Source: Cricetomys ansorgei
Taxonomy: Eukaryota; Chordata; Mammalia; Rodentia; Nesomyidae
DNA length: 64,000 bases
Direction of reading: 5' to 3'
Assembly (NCBI GenBank): GCA_026225945.1
Contig: JAMJFZ010001816.1
Coordinates: 9,017,001 to 9,081,000, forward strand
A model generated the notes under the pieces. The model was not told the origin of the DNA. It was given only the letters and a program-made list of their open reading frames with translations, and made no database searches. The position numbers were made by a program, and so were the translations under genes. This document shows, piece by piece, positions 24,161 to 35,584 of this stretch. Position 1 is the stretch's first letter. Each line of letters starts with the position of its first letter.

Positions 24161-24592
24161 TGAACTGTATGGTGCCTTAACCCACAAAGCCTGGTCTTGG
24201 TGTCCTGACTAGGGACAGCAAAGGACCAATGCATAGATACACTGATGAAGTGGTACCTGCTACCGCTATTATCAGGAACCTCACACAGTGGCACTGGGCT
24301 TTCGGATAGGCTTGGTAGGAGGTCTCAGTATGCCAGCAGTTTCAGTTGTAGACTTCCTGGAGGAAGAATCTGCAGTTGTTAGATTTTTAACACACTAATC
24401 AATTGTTTGTACTCAGACCCCCCAATAAGAGCAATGCCATCTCTCTGAGACTCACAGGAGAAGACTTTGCTACTGCCAAGAGGTTTGGACATTGGAGCAC
24501 TCATGTCCACAATACAGATTCACTCAGGGCTTCACTCACTCGGGGCTTCTTTCCTCCACAGTATTGGACAAGATCAGGCTATAGTGTGTAAC
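24161..24592 (+). pseudogene. possible processed pseudogene, parent unknown
   Basis: A GC-richer stretch whose three plus-strand frames each give short protein-like segments broken by stops and frame changes, for example YRYYQEPHTVALGFR near 24260 and SLRLTGEDFATAKRFGHW near 24440. There are no introns or SINE landmarks. This is what a decayed retrocopy looks like, but I could not identify the parent gene and there is no clear A-tail, so this is tentative. Confidence 0.22.
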
Positions 24593-25110
24593 CTATGCAA
24601 ATCGTGCACTCTCATATGTGCATTGTGCATTTGAATGTGCATGTCAATTGTGCATTGAAATAGTATGTGGCAGTGCTATGATGCATGATCATAGCATGAA
24701 GAATTCTGAAGTCATTTTAGCTTATTGTGATGAATACAGACAAATAGGCTATCACTTATTACTGAGTATTTGAATTACTGTAAACTTGAATGTCAATGAA
24801 TTTATATATAGATTAATGATTTTAATTAATAAGTCAGGGACACTACTCAAAACATGAATGTCAATTTTTTTGTGTGTGTGTGAGCTGTCCAATGCCCATA
24901 TTCTAGCGAACTCTGTGTCTGGCAAAGTATATGTGAATGACTATGAGGACTGTTTCATGGCTAATCTTAAGACTAGCAGTGTGGTCTCCAGCACGCTACT
25001 AAAACTTAATGATGAAGATTGGATGCGTTAATGAAAAATTTAACCATACAATTACACTTGATGGACTCTATGTATAAAATGTAAATACAAATAGATATAG
25101 TTTATAAAAT
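24593..25110. other. unique DNA with TGTGCAT cluster
   Basis: Four TGTGCAT words within about 40 bp (24617-24655) and an ATGCAAAT octamer at 24595-24602. An 8-bp-armed hairpin, GCTATGAT/ATCATAGC, lies at about 24675-24695. No gene. Confidence 0.5.
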
Positions 25111-25116
25111 AAATAG

Positions 25117-25206
25117 ATATAAATCTAAATCTAAATATAAAAAATAATCCAAAATATTAATTGTGTGTGTATATATATAGCAATGCTTTTAAATTTAGAT
25201 TTATAT
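25117..25206. repeat. inverted repeat, 14-bp arms
   Basis: ATATAAATCTAAAT (25117-25130) pairs perfectly with ATTTAGATTTATAT (25193-25206); the 62-bp loop contains TG/TA simple sequence. It adjoins the pentanucleotide array. Confidence 0.9.
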
Positions 25207-25210
25207 TTTA

Positions 25211-25283
25211 AATATAATATAATATAATATAATATAATATAATATAATATATAATTAACATATATACACACATGTATATATAG

Positions 25284-25307
<24 letters not shown>
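25211..25307. repeat. (AATAT)n then (CA)n compound array
   Basis: Eight perfect AATAT units at 25211-25250, a short TA-rich link, then about 12 CA units at 25284-25307 followed by (TA)n. Confidence 0.95.
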
Positions 25308-25316
<9 letters not shown>

Positions 25317-25320
25317 GAAT

Positions 25321-26150
25321 TTTCATCACTACCTAATTATGTTCATACCTGTTCATTGGAAGCAGAACACAGAAAGTCTGTGAATGCTTTTTCATCACCT
25401 TTACTAATATAAATAATTTTTAAGTGATAGAGTTTTTTCAAGTGCTGTATGTTTACTAGAAAGTTGTTGCTAGCAACCAGATCAGAATTCATGTCACTAA
25501 AATCTTACCCCATTTTAGAGTGTTGTAACATCTTACAAAAGCCAAGGGAAATTAAATATTGCTTGGGTTCAAAGGACAATATAAAAATGAACCATGTTTG
25601 CCGGTGGCTTGGGGAAAGGGCCTGGGGTAATTGCTGTTCAGTAGTTACAAATTTATAGTTTTGAAAAGTGGAACACTTTATAAGCACCTTGGAACACTTT
25701 ACAAGCACTTAACAATTCTATGTGGTATACAAAATATTTGCTCATGTGGTCAATTTCAAGTTATTCTTTGAGCATAATACAAATATAATAACAAAAGACA
25801 GGAACTGAATTCTGAGAAAATTGAAAAGACCAGAGAATTAAAGTTTTGCTTTTGGAGTTTAAAGTATGACTTCTGGAAAAATAACAGGAGGCACTAAGCT
25901 CTTCATGTAAGAAAATATATACTTTTATAAAATCAAAGAGCAGCTCATATTTACTCCCGAAATTGTACGATTTAAAATGAGCTCATATACGTTTTATGCT
26001 ATAATTAGACTGCCTAACTCATTACTTATCAACAATCTCCATTTAATATTGTGAAAGCTCATGTCAGAGGGTTGAATAGTTTCTTCAAGGGAACCGAAGA
26101 CTGAAGTGGCTAAAGTGAAGCTCTAGAAACCTAATGTTAATAACTTTTAG
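25321..26150. other. AT-rich unique DNA, no gene seen
   Basis: Overlapping frames at 25449-25708 on both strands have no recognised motif. No repeats identified. Confidence 0.5.
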
Positions 26151-26376
26151 GGCCCGGAGGTGGTGGTGCATGCCTTTAATCCCAGCATTCTGGAGGTAGA
26201 GGCAGGAGGATCTCTGTGAGCTTGAGGACAGCCTGATCTACAGAGTGAGTTCCGGGACAGCCAGAGTTACAACAGAGAAACCCTGTCTCAAACCCCACCC
26301 CCAATAAAAAAACAGCAAATACAGAAACAAACAAATAAACAACAAAAACAATGACAACAAAACCAAACAAACAAAA
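26151..26376 (+). mobile_element. B1 SINE with long (CAAA)n tail
   Basis: One of the best-preserved B1s in the window: GGTGGTGCATGCCTTTAATC, GGCAGGAGGATCTCTGTGAG, AGCCTGATCTACAGAG, the variant AGTTACAACAGAGAAA, CCCTGTCTC, then an A-rich tail with CAAA/ACAA repeats from 26294 to about 26376. Confidence 0.95.
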
Positions 26377-26707
26377 TACATGAAGGAGAATTACAGCATG
26401 TAGTTTTAAAGAGCAAATGCATATATACTACTTATCTCCAGAATCTTCTCTTCTCTTACACAAAGCTATATTGAGCTTTATTCATATTTTTTCCGGTTGA
26501 GAAATTTTAAATGCTTGACTCAAAAAGTTTAGTACATTCAATCCTATATTTAAAATAGAACATTTCACCTTCTCAAAACGAAACTTGAAGATGCTAAGAT
26601 CTCAGCGCTTTACTTCCTTGGCATCTGCAACCTCAGTCAGTTGTCTTTGTAGATTTCTTTATAATAGCTATTTAAATGTTTAGATAACTATTTAAACATA
26701 TTTAGAC
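26377..26707. other. unique DNA, no gene seen
   Basis: No coding or repeat signal recognised. Confidence 0.5.
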
Positions 26708-26789
26708 ATGGGTGCTAGGGAGGAATGTCAATGAGCGAAGTGACTTGCTACAACTCTAATGGCCTGAGTTCTGATCCCTAATCCCACAT
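26708..26789 (+). mobile_element. B3-like SINE head fragment
   Basis: GGGTGCTAGGGAGGAATG, CAATGAGCGAAGTGACTTGC, GGCCTGAGTTCTGATCCCTA: the counterpart of the tRNA-derived head (gctggagagatggctcag..gttaagagc..tgagttcaattcc). Ends where a different repeat begins. Confidence 0.5.
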
Positions 26790-27050
26790 GGGATATGGTG
26801 GTTTGAGTAAGAAATGTCTCCATAGGTTTATATATCTGAACACTTGGTCTCTGGCAGAGGAGATTTTTGGCAATGTTAAAGAGGTTTTAGGTCATTGGGC
26901 TTTGTTGAAGAAGTGGTTCACGAGGGGTGGGCTTTGAGATGTTTTAGTCTCCAGTGCTGATTCACTTTCTGGACGTGTAAGGCAAAATAAACTCTCTATA
27001 TTAGCTGTTTTGATAATGGTATTTTATCACAGAAACAGGAAGCACTATGA
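26790..27050 (-). repeat. rodent interspersed repeat, reverse copy
   Basis: GGATATGGTGGTTTGAGTAA, CACGAGGGGTGGGCTTTGAG, GGCAAAATAAACTCTCT and GGTATTTTATCACAGAAACA are landmarks of the common rodent repeat. I assign the same broad group as 44772-45140, where the opposite strand is seen. Exact family not named. Confidence 0.55.
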
Positions 27051-27776
27051 AGGTCATACCAGAGAATGGGGTATTTCTGTGAGAAGCTGACCACATTGGT
27101 TTTGGGAAGAATGTACAAGTGTGTGGTATTTTGGAGTTGAAAAGTTATGGAATCTTGTAAACAGAGATTAATAGGCTGTTCTTTCAGGAATCAGGATAAA
27201 GTAGAACTGAGAGGAATGTGGTGTCAGGAGCTCAGCTCATGAGGCTTCACAGGGCAATAAGGGTTGCTTACATAGCAACCAGGTTAAAGGCCATTTGGGC
27301 GATACTTTAGCAAAGAACAAAGATACTTTAATCTCAGATCCCAAGAGCTCATTTGAGAATAAAATTAAAAACAAAAAACAAACAAAAAAATGAGTAAATT
27401 CTTCGGTAAAGGAAATATCAAAATAATACAACCGAATCAGAGACATGGTGACTCCTATTTTTCTCATGTGGGTCTTCAATGAAGAAGAGGAAGTGGGTCA
27501 GAAAGCAATATGGGGGACAGATCAAAAGATCTCCAGAGAACTGGAGAGAAGGGGGATCTTTAGTCAATGGTAGATAGGGGTAGACGGGAGTGGATGGGAT
27601 GGAAGGAGAGGAGGAGGGATGCTGAGATGTATTCTATAAGTTATATGAGAGAAGAAAAAAAATTCTAAAACAGCAATACAACAGGTACAGTAGGGAGAGG
27701 AAAGCAAGTGTATTAGGAAGATTAATATTACCACCGAGATGAGCCGAAAGACCGCGCTTTTGAAGAGATTAGTACT
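27051..27776. other. unassigned; possible L1-tail-like purine-rich part
   Basis: 27530-27650 is G/A-rich (GGGATGGAAGGAGAGGAGGA, GGGATGCTGAGATG), resembling the end of rodent L1 3' UTRs, but the match is too short to call. No gene seen. Confidence 0.4.
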
Positions 27777-27786
27777 TGGTGTTTTT

Positions 27787-27957
27787 TCTGTTGTTGTTTA
27801 GATTTATTTATTTATGTATGAATACTGTATTTGCACATACCCCTGTATTCCGGAAGAGGGCATCAGATCCCATCATAGATGGCTGTAAGTCACCATGTGG
27901 TTGTTGGGAATTGAACTCAGGACCTCTTTAACTGCTGAGCCATCTCTCCAGCCCCAT
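27787..27957 (-). mobile_element. B2 SINE
   Basis: Reverse B2: T-rich tail (GATTTATTTATTTATG), GAAGAGGGCATCAGATCCC, GGTTGTTGGGAATTGAACTC, AGGACCTCTTTAACTGCTGA and GCCATCTCTCCAGCCCC. The last is the reversed B2 start, with the tRNA-derived promoter. Shares a target site with the adjacent B1 (see findings). Confidence 0.92.
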
Positions 27958-27967
27958 GAATAGCACT

Positions 27968-28132
27968 GTAGTACATTTTTGTCTGTTTGGTTTCTTTGAG
28001 ACAATGTTTCTCTGTTGTAACTCTGGTTGTCCTGGAACTCACTCTGTAGATCAGGCTGGATTTGAACTCACAGAGATCTACCTGCTCTGCCTCCCAAGAG
28101 CTGGGATTAAAGGTGTGCACACTGCCCTGTGT
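27968..28132 (-). mobile_element. B1 SINE
   Basis: Reverse B1 with T-rich tail side (GTCTGTTTGGTTTC), TTCTCTGTTGTAACTCTGG (reverse of the lineage variant), CTGTAGATCAGGCTGG, ATCTACCTGCTCTGCCTCCC and GCTGGGATTAAAGGTGTG. The right end abuts the 10-bp repeat GATTAGTACT at 28133-28142; the matching copy is at 27777-27786, left of the B2. Confidence 0.93.
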
Positions 28133-28142
28133 GATTAGTACT

Positions 28143-28620
28143 ATTAAAGAGAAGTCTGCAGCTCTTCAAAGGAGCATGGGAACATGCTCAGAACAAGAGC
28201 CCACACAGAAAATCTTCACCACTCAAAAAGAGAGCAATGTTGCCTGCTCCTAGGTAGGAATAGCTTTGGTATACAAAAGCTGCAGCTAATGTAATGCATT
28301 GAGATTGGTTGAGAGTCCATCAAAACTGGCTGTCAAACTTGGCAGTTTCTCCATGTGGTACTGGCTTTGAAGGCAGAACAATTACAGGAGTGGATTCATG
28401 CTCCATGAAGCTAATGGAGACCGTCAATGTGTGGCAGAGCTGGAGTCACTGTGAGGCTGCCCTGAGAGACCAGGAGGTCCCAAGAGGTCTGTATGAAGCT
28501 ATGAGTGCTAAGTCTGGGTTGCGGTAGAATCCCAACATGTTGGGGTTACAACAATAAGACGTGCACCAAGTAGAGATCCATATGGGAAATGGAATCAGTA
28601 CAAGCTAGAAATTAATGTTT
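28143..28620. other. unassigned moderate-GC segment
   Basis: Flanks and continues the sequence into which the B2+B1 pair inserted. Contains GAGAGACCAGGAGGTCCC and a 72-codon frame at 28309-28527 with no recognised domain. It gives the impression of an old LTR or retrotransposed sequence, but I cannot name it. Confidence 0.35.
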
Positions 28621-30617
28621 CAGTTAACAAAGCCAAATATGTGGTGGTTTTTCTTGTGAAGATCCATTCTATTTTCAATTCATTTCATTTGTATGTTCAT
28701 ACCATGGGAATTGTGTCCTCCTGTATTACCATTTTAAGCACAAGTCACAAGAAAGAAAAAATATTTTAAGGAAACTTAAATTTTCATGTATGGGCCACTA
28801 CTGAAGCATTGTTTTATCATCTATTAAATTGAAAATTCTTGAAAGGGACTATAATAACAGAATGTGCAACATTAAGTGATTTATTTTGCAACAGTAATTT
28901 GGAATTATCTCCAAAACTTCTCTCAATGCCCTTATAATTTGGCATCCTGTAAATTTATTATTTTAAATTATTGGATTTAAAAATCAAATATTTGGCAAAA
29001 TCCATTCTTTGTTCTGCATGGATAACTGTTTAAATCAATACCTACAATCCACAATTTTACAGGTCATCATCACCAATATTTCCTGTTAATAACTTTCTTC
29101 AGTTGTTTTGCTACCTGGCATTTTTCTGGTGTGTAAGAAAGATCTCTTAATTATATTTCTTTCTAAAATGTTTTTTAATTTTATTCTATTTTCTTGAACA
29201 TATTTGACAGTAATAGGTAATTTCCATCTTTACTTTCCTAAAATCTAAAATTACAAATACAAATAAACATGTAAATAAAACCTACACTTCATGACATAAA
29301 AATAAGACAACTCTCTAGTTGAATTTAAGAATATATCAGATATGTCTACAATATTTAAGATAAATAAAAGTTCATGAAAAACTCTTTGAAATGGGGCCAT
29401 TTCTGTAGTACTTTATATGATTAATTTTGACAGGAAATGTACTTTTTTCTATTGAGTGTAACAATCTACAAATATATATTTAGTCAATGTGAATGTCTAA
29501 TCTTACTGTTTGCCTCTTTCTTTTAAATGAATCATTCAAAACCTGTCTCTTGACTTAGGGAAGGAAAGCTCATAATCCAGACTAAGGAATCCTGTTATTA
29601 GAGTGAAATCATTAGTCAATTCTCATGAACATGCATGTCTAACAGAGTAGCAAACATAGACCTTAACATCAAACATTTAAAATTGTAAGTGATTAAAAGG
29701 TTAGTCACTGATGAATGAATGCTTACTAACTTTTTAGATAAAGAAATTGAGGTAAGAATTTGAGAAAATTAGTCCATTCCCTACATTTGAATAGAGAGTC
29801 AGGAATTTAGCTCCAGATACTATTTGGCTAAAATGTTTATGTTAATACTGATTAAATTATTTAAATCCATCACAAAATTATTGAAAAAGAAAGTTTAGAA
29901 GATAATGTTTATTATTTTATAATTTCAGTGAATATAACTGTATCAAGATGCAGATGATAAAGTCAAGAAAAATTACACTTACACATGATACAGTATTTTG
30001 AAAGATTATTTTTAGCTATTGTTGAGATTAATCATTGAAATAATTGTATAGTAAAATTATAATGGTATTATTCATGGATATACAGCTGTAGCAAACATGA
30101 ACAATGCATAATATAAATAAACTTAATATCTATTTGTATATGTACTTCGACTACTCTGATATGCAAAGTTTAGATGTAATAGCATTCTAAATTATCTGTA
30201 GTAACAATGATTCAGTAATAATCTAAGGAAAAGTAATGTACTAAAACATAGGAAATCATAATTTAGGGAATTATTGTTTATTTCCATGTCATTTTTATTG
30301 AATCCTTATAATTTGCTATATTAATATTTTAAAAGCCTCTACAAGATAGTAGCAAACAACTAAAGTAGCATATTCATCTCAACTGGCAAACACATTAAAT
30401 CCCAATTAATTTAAACTTTTATTGCAGAGTTTGTATTTCATGCATAGCTCTAAAGACTTCATGTAAGTTTCAATGCTTTAAAAGTTCATATAAACTAATA
30501 TAATAGTTACATAACTGATCATTTCTCTTTCTTGTTGTTATCCATACTATGCCAAATAAACTGTGTAATAAATCTGTGTAACAACAGAGTTGTGGTTCCA
30601 GTTTATTAAAATGAAGG
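28621..30617. other. very AT-rich unique DNA, no gene seen
   Basis: Free of recognisable SINEs, L1 and simple repeats, and strongly AT-rich throughout. No coding signal. Confidence 0.6.
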
Positions 30618-30643
30618 TTTTTTTTTTTTTTTTTTTTTTTTTT
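30618..30643 (-). repeat. poly-T run, 26 bp (possible retroposon tail)
   Basis: Perfect run of 26 T, directly followed by GCTTTAAT. Read on the minus strand this is ATTAAA, a variant polyadenylation signal, followed by poly-A. The minus-strand body (30644 onward) was not recognised as any SINE or gene. Confidence 0.7.
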
Positions 30644-32894
30644 GCTTTAATTGACAAAAGACACCAGAGAGCCCGAAAGTTCTTTCTGCTTAAGGACACA
30701 GTCTGAAGGCATTATGGAAATACTAGACACATGGCCTATTCTCTACATCCAAATCAAGGAGAAAGAGCACCTGTTCTTTATTTACCACTCCATCTATAGA
30801 GCTTATTTCATAACAGACTGAACAGTCCATGACAGTTATGAACAAAACCAGAAAACTTTCAGCGAAATGCTAATGATACTACCTTTTTGTCCTCTTGTAT
30901 TAACTACAAGTTAATTTAAGAATAAGTCTCATGACTATAGTTAACTATTGGATTTTATTTATTTAAAAAATGCTCCTTCAGACAGGCAACTATAAACATT
31001 TTGAAGGCTATTAGTATTGATCAATTATCAGCATTTGAGAAGTACTTGAATGTTAGAGTAAAAAGAGATTTGACTTTAAGAGACTCATGAAAGTTGTGGA
31101 CACATAGCAATTGGGTGATGGTGATTCGTTGAGAATCTTTCCTTTACTTATTTATTTACTTTATCTACTTAATTTTATTTCAGTTTTGATGCATTTTCTA
31201 AAGACTGAAGAAAAATTTAACAATATAGTTAGTGTTTCACTTTAAACTTGATTAGAGTAGCCAGAGGAAAGCTATGATTGGAAATATGTATCTGGATTAA
31301 TTAGAACTGAAACCTTTATACAGTGTAAATATTTCTGTGTTCAGACCAAAATCAATTCTATGTCATCTTCCTTTCTGCCTTATGTCTTATCATTTGATAG
31401 ATATAACTTAACTATTGAGTTAATTGTATTCTTTAAAATTAATAAATCATAATCTGGAAAATTGTCAAATATTTCATACATTTGTTGTATTTCCACTTGA
31501 AACAAACAAAAGCAGTGAAGTTACATTCCTGCTTTATTGTAGATATAATTAGCATAGAAATAACTTTTAATGTGAAATAGCGTTGCATTTCAATTTTAAA
31601 GATGTGTTTGTTACCAGTTAAACAAATCATTATACTTTCTTGAATAATCTAAATAAATGCTCTTTAGCCTTTATAACTATCGTTTTAAAATTCAAGTTAA
31701 AAGTACTTTTCAAATTACTAACCTTTTTGAGATGTGGTCCAATACTCCCAGTGTTGCAAATATATGTGTTCCATGTTCGCCCTGTGTGATAACACAAGGG
31801 TGACCTTGATTCAAAGTTGGTACTTCCTCAGCCCAGGTATTGGTGCGTCAGCATCAGGATAAAAATGGTAAAAAAGGGGCTCTTTCTTTCTTTCCTCCAT
31901 CAGACTTGGTAAGTTTCCTTCTGGGCTAGGTATAAAAGCTTGGGCATGTGTAGGTGCATAATGGGACTTAAGCATTCATACTGTTTGTACTTGCCTGATG
32001 CTATAATACAAATTTTTGTTTTTGAGACACAGATTTCAGAGCAGATGCTACTATTTTTGAACTCAGTTTGTACCTCTAATCAGCATACTCATACTTAGGA
32101 ATATTTCTGTTTCTTTCAAATGTTTAGTATATCCAGGAGTGGGTACTATGGGAGCTGACATATTCCAGATATGGGGAGACCTTAATCAGGTTTTCAGAAC
32201 ATTTGTGAATGGCTCAGTACATCTCTGTAGAAGTAAATGGTCAATCATGTCAAGATAATATCTTGAATTCAAGTAAAATGGAGTAATTAAAAGAAAGGAA
32301 TCAGGAGATAGATTTTCATTATCTTGTTTTAATGCAACAGTGCTTGAAATATTATTTATATGGACTCAGTTCAATTTGTGTAGGGTTTTTTGCCATTATC
32401 TGTGAATAGGTAAAACAATAGACCCATATTTTTCAATGTCCAAAAAGGATTATAATATGCAGCAACCAAGTAACTCATGTGATCAATGTAAGTTCTTACA
32501 TGCACTTTCTTACTTCACTTTCATTTCACAGAGTGAATGAATATGAAAACAGCAAGCAAGTTTAATGTGTGAAAGATGTTCATCCATCCACAGAAATTGT
32601 TTTAGCTACAAATGTTAAACAATATGAATAAAAGCATTTCATGGCAATTTCAGAACTATGCAGCATGAAAAATAAAAAATAGCATGTATTATTTTTAAAT
32701 TTGGTGCCACATAACCATATCCATAAAGTTTATAATAATGTTTTTCTTTTCTTAATTTATTTTTTCTTCTCTCATGCAATCCATCCTGACTAGAGTCTCC
32801 CATCCCTCTGCTCCCCCAAGCTCCCCTCTCTCCTGTGTCCAACCCCCTCCACTTCAACCCATAAAAAATTCAATTCAAGTTGATTTTTAAAGTT
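30644..32894. other. AT-rich DNA, no gene seen
   Basis: No gene or recognised repeat. At about 31888-31912 a pyrimidine tract ending CCATCAG is followed five bases later by GGTAAGTTT (see findings). 32755-32860 is CT-rich (CTCCCCTCTCTCCTGTGTCC). Confidence 0.5.
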
Positions 32895-33044
32895 CTTTTT
32901 GTTGTTGTTCGAGACAGGGTTTCTCTGTGTAGCCCTGGCTTTCCTGGAACTCCATCGGAGAACAGATTAGGCTTGAATTCAGAGATCTGCCTGCCCCTGC
33001 CTCCTGAGTGCTAGGATTAAAGGTGTATGCCACCACCATTGGTC
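32895..33044 (-). mobile_element. B1 SINE
   Basis: Reverse B1: TTGTTGTTGTTCGAGACAGG, GTTTCTCTGTGTAGCCCTGG, CAGAGATCTGCCTGCC, GTGCTAGGATTAAAGGTGT. It carries the mouse-type TCTGTGTAGCCC sequence rather than the AGTTACAACAGAG variant, with a short insertion in the middle. Confidence 0.93.
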
Positions 33045-34490
33045 GAAACTTAATTTATTTTTACAGAGAATAGATGATAAAATATTGCTATCATACCAGT
33101 CTCAATCACTAACTGGCTGATGACGTGTTTTTTTTTGTTTTTGTTTTTCCAATTCATTGGTAATGGTTTCCCACTTCTAACACCTGAGATTAACTCCAAA
33201 TTCAGAAATACCAAATCTCTGTGAATATGAATTATATTTTATTCACTGGAAAAATAAACTACAAACACTTTCCAGAAAGTCCTTCTAATAAATTTAAGTT
33301 GATTATGAAACCTCATATTATATAGATTCCAAATAATTTATTCCACATAGAAGTGGATTATGAAGTATTCTACATCAACAGAATCCTATCCCAGTGTCAT
33401 TGCTGTTGCCATAGTGCTTTTTCATTATGAACTCTTTAAACTACAGGATCCAGGTGTCAGATATAGTAGCATCAAACAAAGTAATACCATATATATGTTA
33501 CAAAATTGCATTATATATATGCATACATATATGAAAGGCATAACTTGCTATAACTGCAATCTACAATTGCTACAATTTATTGAAACCTTACCACTCTCCA
33601 CAGACAAACAAACTTCCAACCAATTGCACTGACACTAACATGTCATGCAATGTAAAGTTCCCAAGAAAATCAGTTATTTACACATATAAATTGATACATA
33701 TATAACATATATGCATGCATATGTACATATGTCCATATATATGTGCAATATGAAAACATAGAATGAGTCAATATTGTATGACAAAACTACAAAATAAGAA
33801 TATGAGCCCTGTTTTGTCTTAATTTCTAGATTATGAATAAATATTAGTGATTAAATTAAAAAATATGTATGTCCATACCTAGACGTAAACAGTAGAAAAA
33901 TGTTTGAAATACAGATTTCAACTCATTGTATGTCTCATCTACAGAGGAGATATTTGGATACTCATAGAAACGTACCTATAGAAACAAAGTAACTTGACTC
34001 TAGATTCTGAGTAAACAAAAATAGATTATAATAAACTGAAAATGACACATTATTAACTCTAGCTCTTTTACTTTAACAATGAAATAATGAAGAACAGATT
34101 TTTTGAATGCAGTGTTTTATGTTATGAGAACCAGAAATGGCCTTAGCGTCTTTTCTTAAACTTAATTTAGAATGTAATCTCAGTGATACATTTTTTAATT
34201 GCAAAATAATCCTTAGTATCAATGAAAAAAGCATTTTTCTTATATTTTCCCTTATTGAAGCATACTTATATTTATTTTATTTTAATATGCTCTATGGTGT
34301 TGTTTAAAATACATATGATACAAAGCATATTGTTTCATAATTTGTTTAAAAATATCATGTCTATAAACCATGCTTTTCATTTAAAATCCTTGTCTACAAA
34401 GGGTGTAAGAGAAAAAAAAAAGAGATTATAGCAATTCCTTTGTATCCAAACCCAGTCTAATGACTAGAATTCAGACAGTAAAAAAGTTGA
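33045..34490. other. AT-rich unique DNA, no gene seen
   Basis: TA/CATATG-rich sequence at 33500-33750. No coding or transposon signal. Confidence 0.55.
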
Positions 34491-34499
34491 ATTACACAT

Positions 34500-34830
34500 T
34501 TGGGTTGAAATGGCCTCTTAGGCCTTTTAGCCTGTCTCCCTGAAAGCAGGAGAACCAATTTAATCACACGGTGTGAAGAGAGTGGCAGACAGAGTGCACA
34601 TCAGTCCCGGTAGGTCTGGCATGACTTGAAAGACAAAATCTATCACAATGAATTAAAAGCCCTGTGTGAAAGAGAAACAGACAGCGATCCTGATTTACAT
34701 GCATGTTTTACTAGAATAAGGACAGAGACTGAAGAAGCCATTGAAGAGAAGCACAAGTTCCTCATAGGAAGACTGTCAGGTCTGCTCAGCCCCCAGATAA
34801 TGAAGCAATAGACAGTCAAGTCTGACTTCT
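34500..34830 (+). other. coding-like, repeat-free block; possible conserved element
   Basis: A frame runs from just after TAG at 34611 to TAG at 34809-34811 (65 codons). It has a balanced, charged composition (for example ERETDSDPDLHACF, then TEEAIEEKHKFL) that stands out from the Ile/Phe/Tyr-rich frames around it. The only in-frame start near its 5' end is TTG at 34626, so as a stand-alone gene it is poor. It could be an exon (an AG precedes it at 34612, and AGGT lies at 34779), a retrocopy fragment or a conserved non-coding element. No known protein recognised. Confidence 0.25.
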
Positions 34831-35584
34831 AGACATTACCTTAAACATTTAGATTTTAGAACAACTCGCAAAACACTTCACATTGAAGGAAAGTTTAGAC
34901 TCAGCACTTTAAAGAGTTTGAACTTTCAGGATTTCTTTGGCTCAGTTTTCAATTTTCATTAGAACATTCTTGAAAGATAAGCCACAGCTATGCACAAATT
35001 AGAGAAATAATTTATTAAATATTTATGTCGTAACATTTAAAAAAATCTCTTAGGGGTAAGGTTGGAATCTTGGCATATTATTAAAGGGTCACTCATCACC
35101 ACTTACATATCACATGGCTTCTTATTTTCAGACAAGTACAATATACCAAAGATCCTATATTAGTGTCTGCCAATATTCCTTCACTTTTCCTATAAAATCT
35201 GCATCAACTCCTCTCTCTAATATAGCTATCTTCCTAGTTTTCTGTTTTTCACTCTGCTTAGTCTCTCTGTCTTCTTACTGTGTTCCTTTGACTCCATTTT
35301 CCTGAATCTTCCTTCTGAATTGTAGAAACTTAGAGTTACTCATTTCTGTATGATTCTTCATTGTCCTTTGCTGAAGATAGAAATGAAAAAGAAAAAGAAG
35401 AAGAAGGTATTCCAGTTGTGCCTCCAATGTACATATCTGCATGGAAAAAAACAAAAACAAAACCAAAACAGAACTATTATCTTGAGAATGCTGAAACTAA
35501 TTAACTGGCTATTATGTTTTTCTAGCCATTGCCTTTTGGGTTCCTTTAATAATTCCTAAAGCATTTTTCAACAATTAATTTTAA
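34831..35584. other. AT-rich unique DNA, no gene seen
   Basis: Nothing recognised apart from an A/G-rich stretch at 35383-35408 (GAAAAAGAAAAAGAAGAAGA). Confidence 0.5.

Noticed and set aside
24595..24602. ATGCAAAT octamer and six others across the window (e.g. 6408, 11713, 51197, 54533, 59508, 59763)
   Set aside because: The number is only slightly above what AT-rich DNA of this length would give by chance, and they are not clustered.
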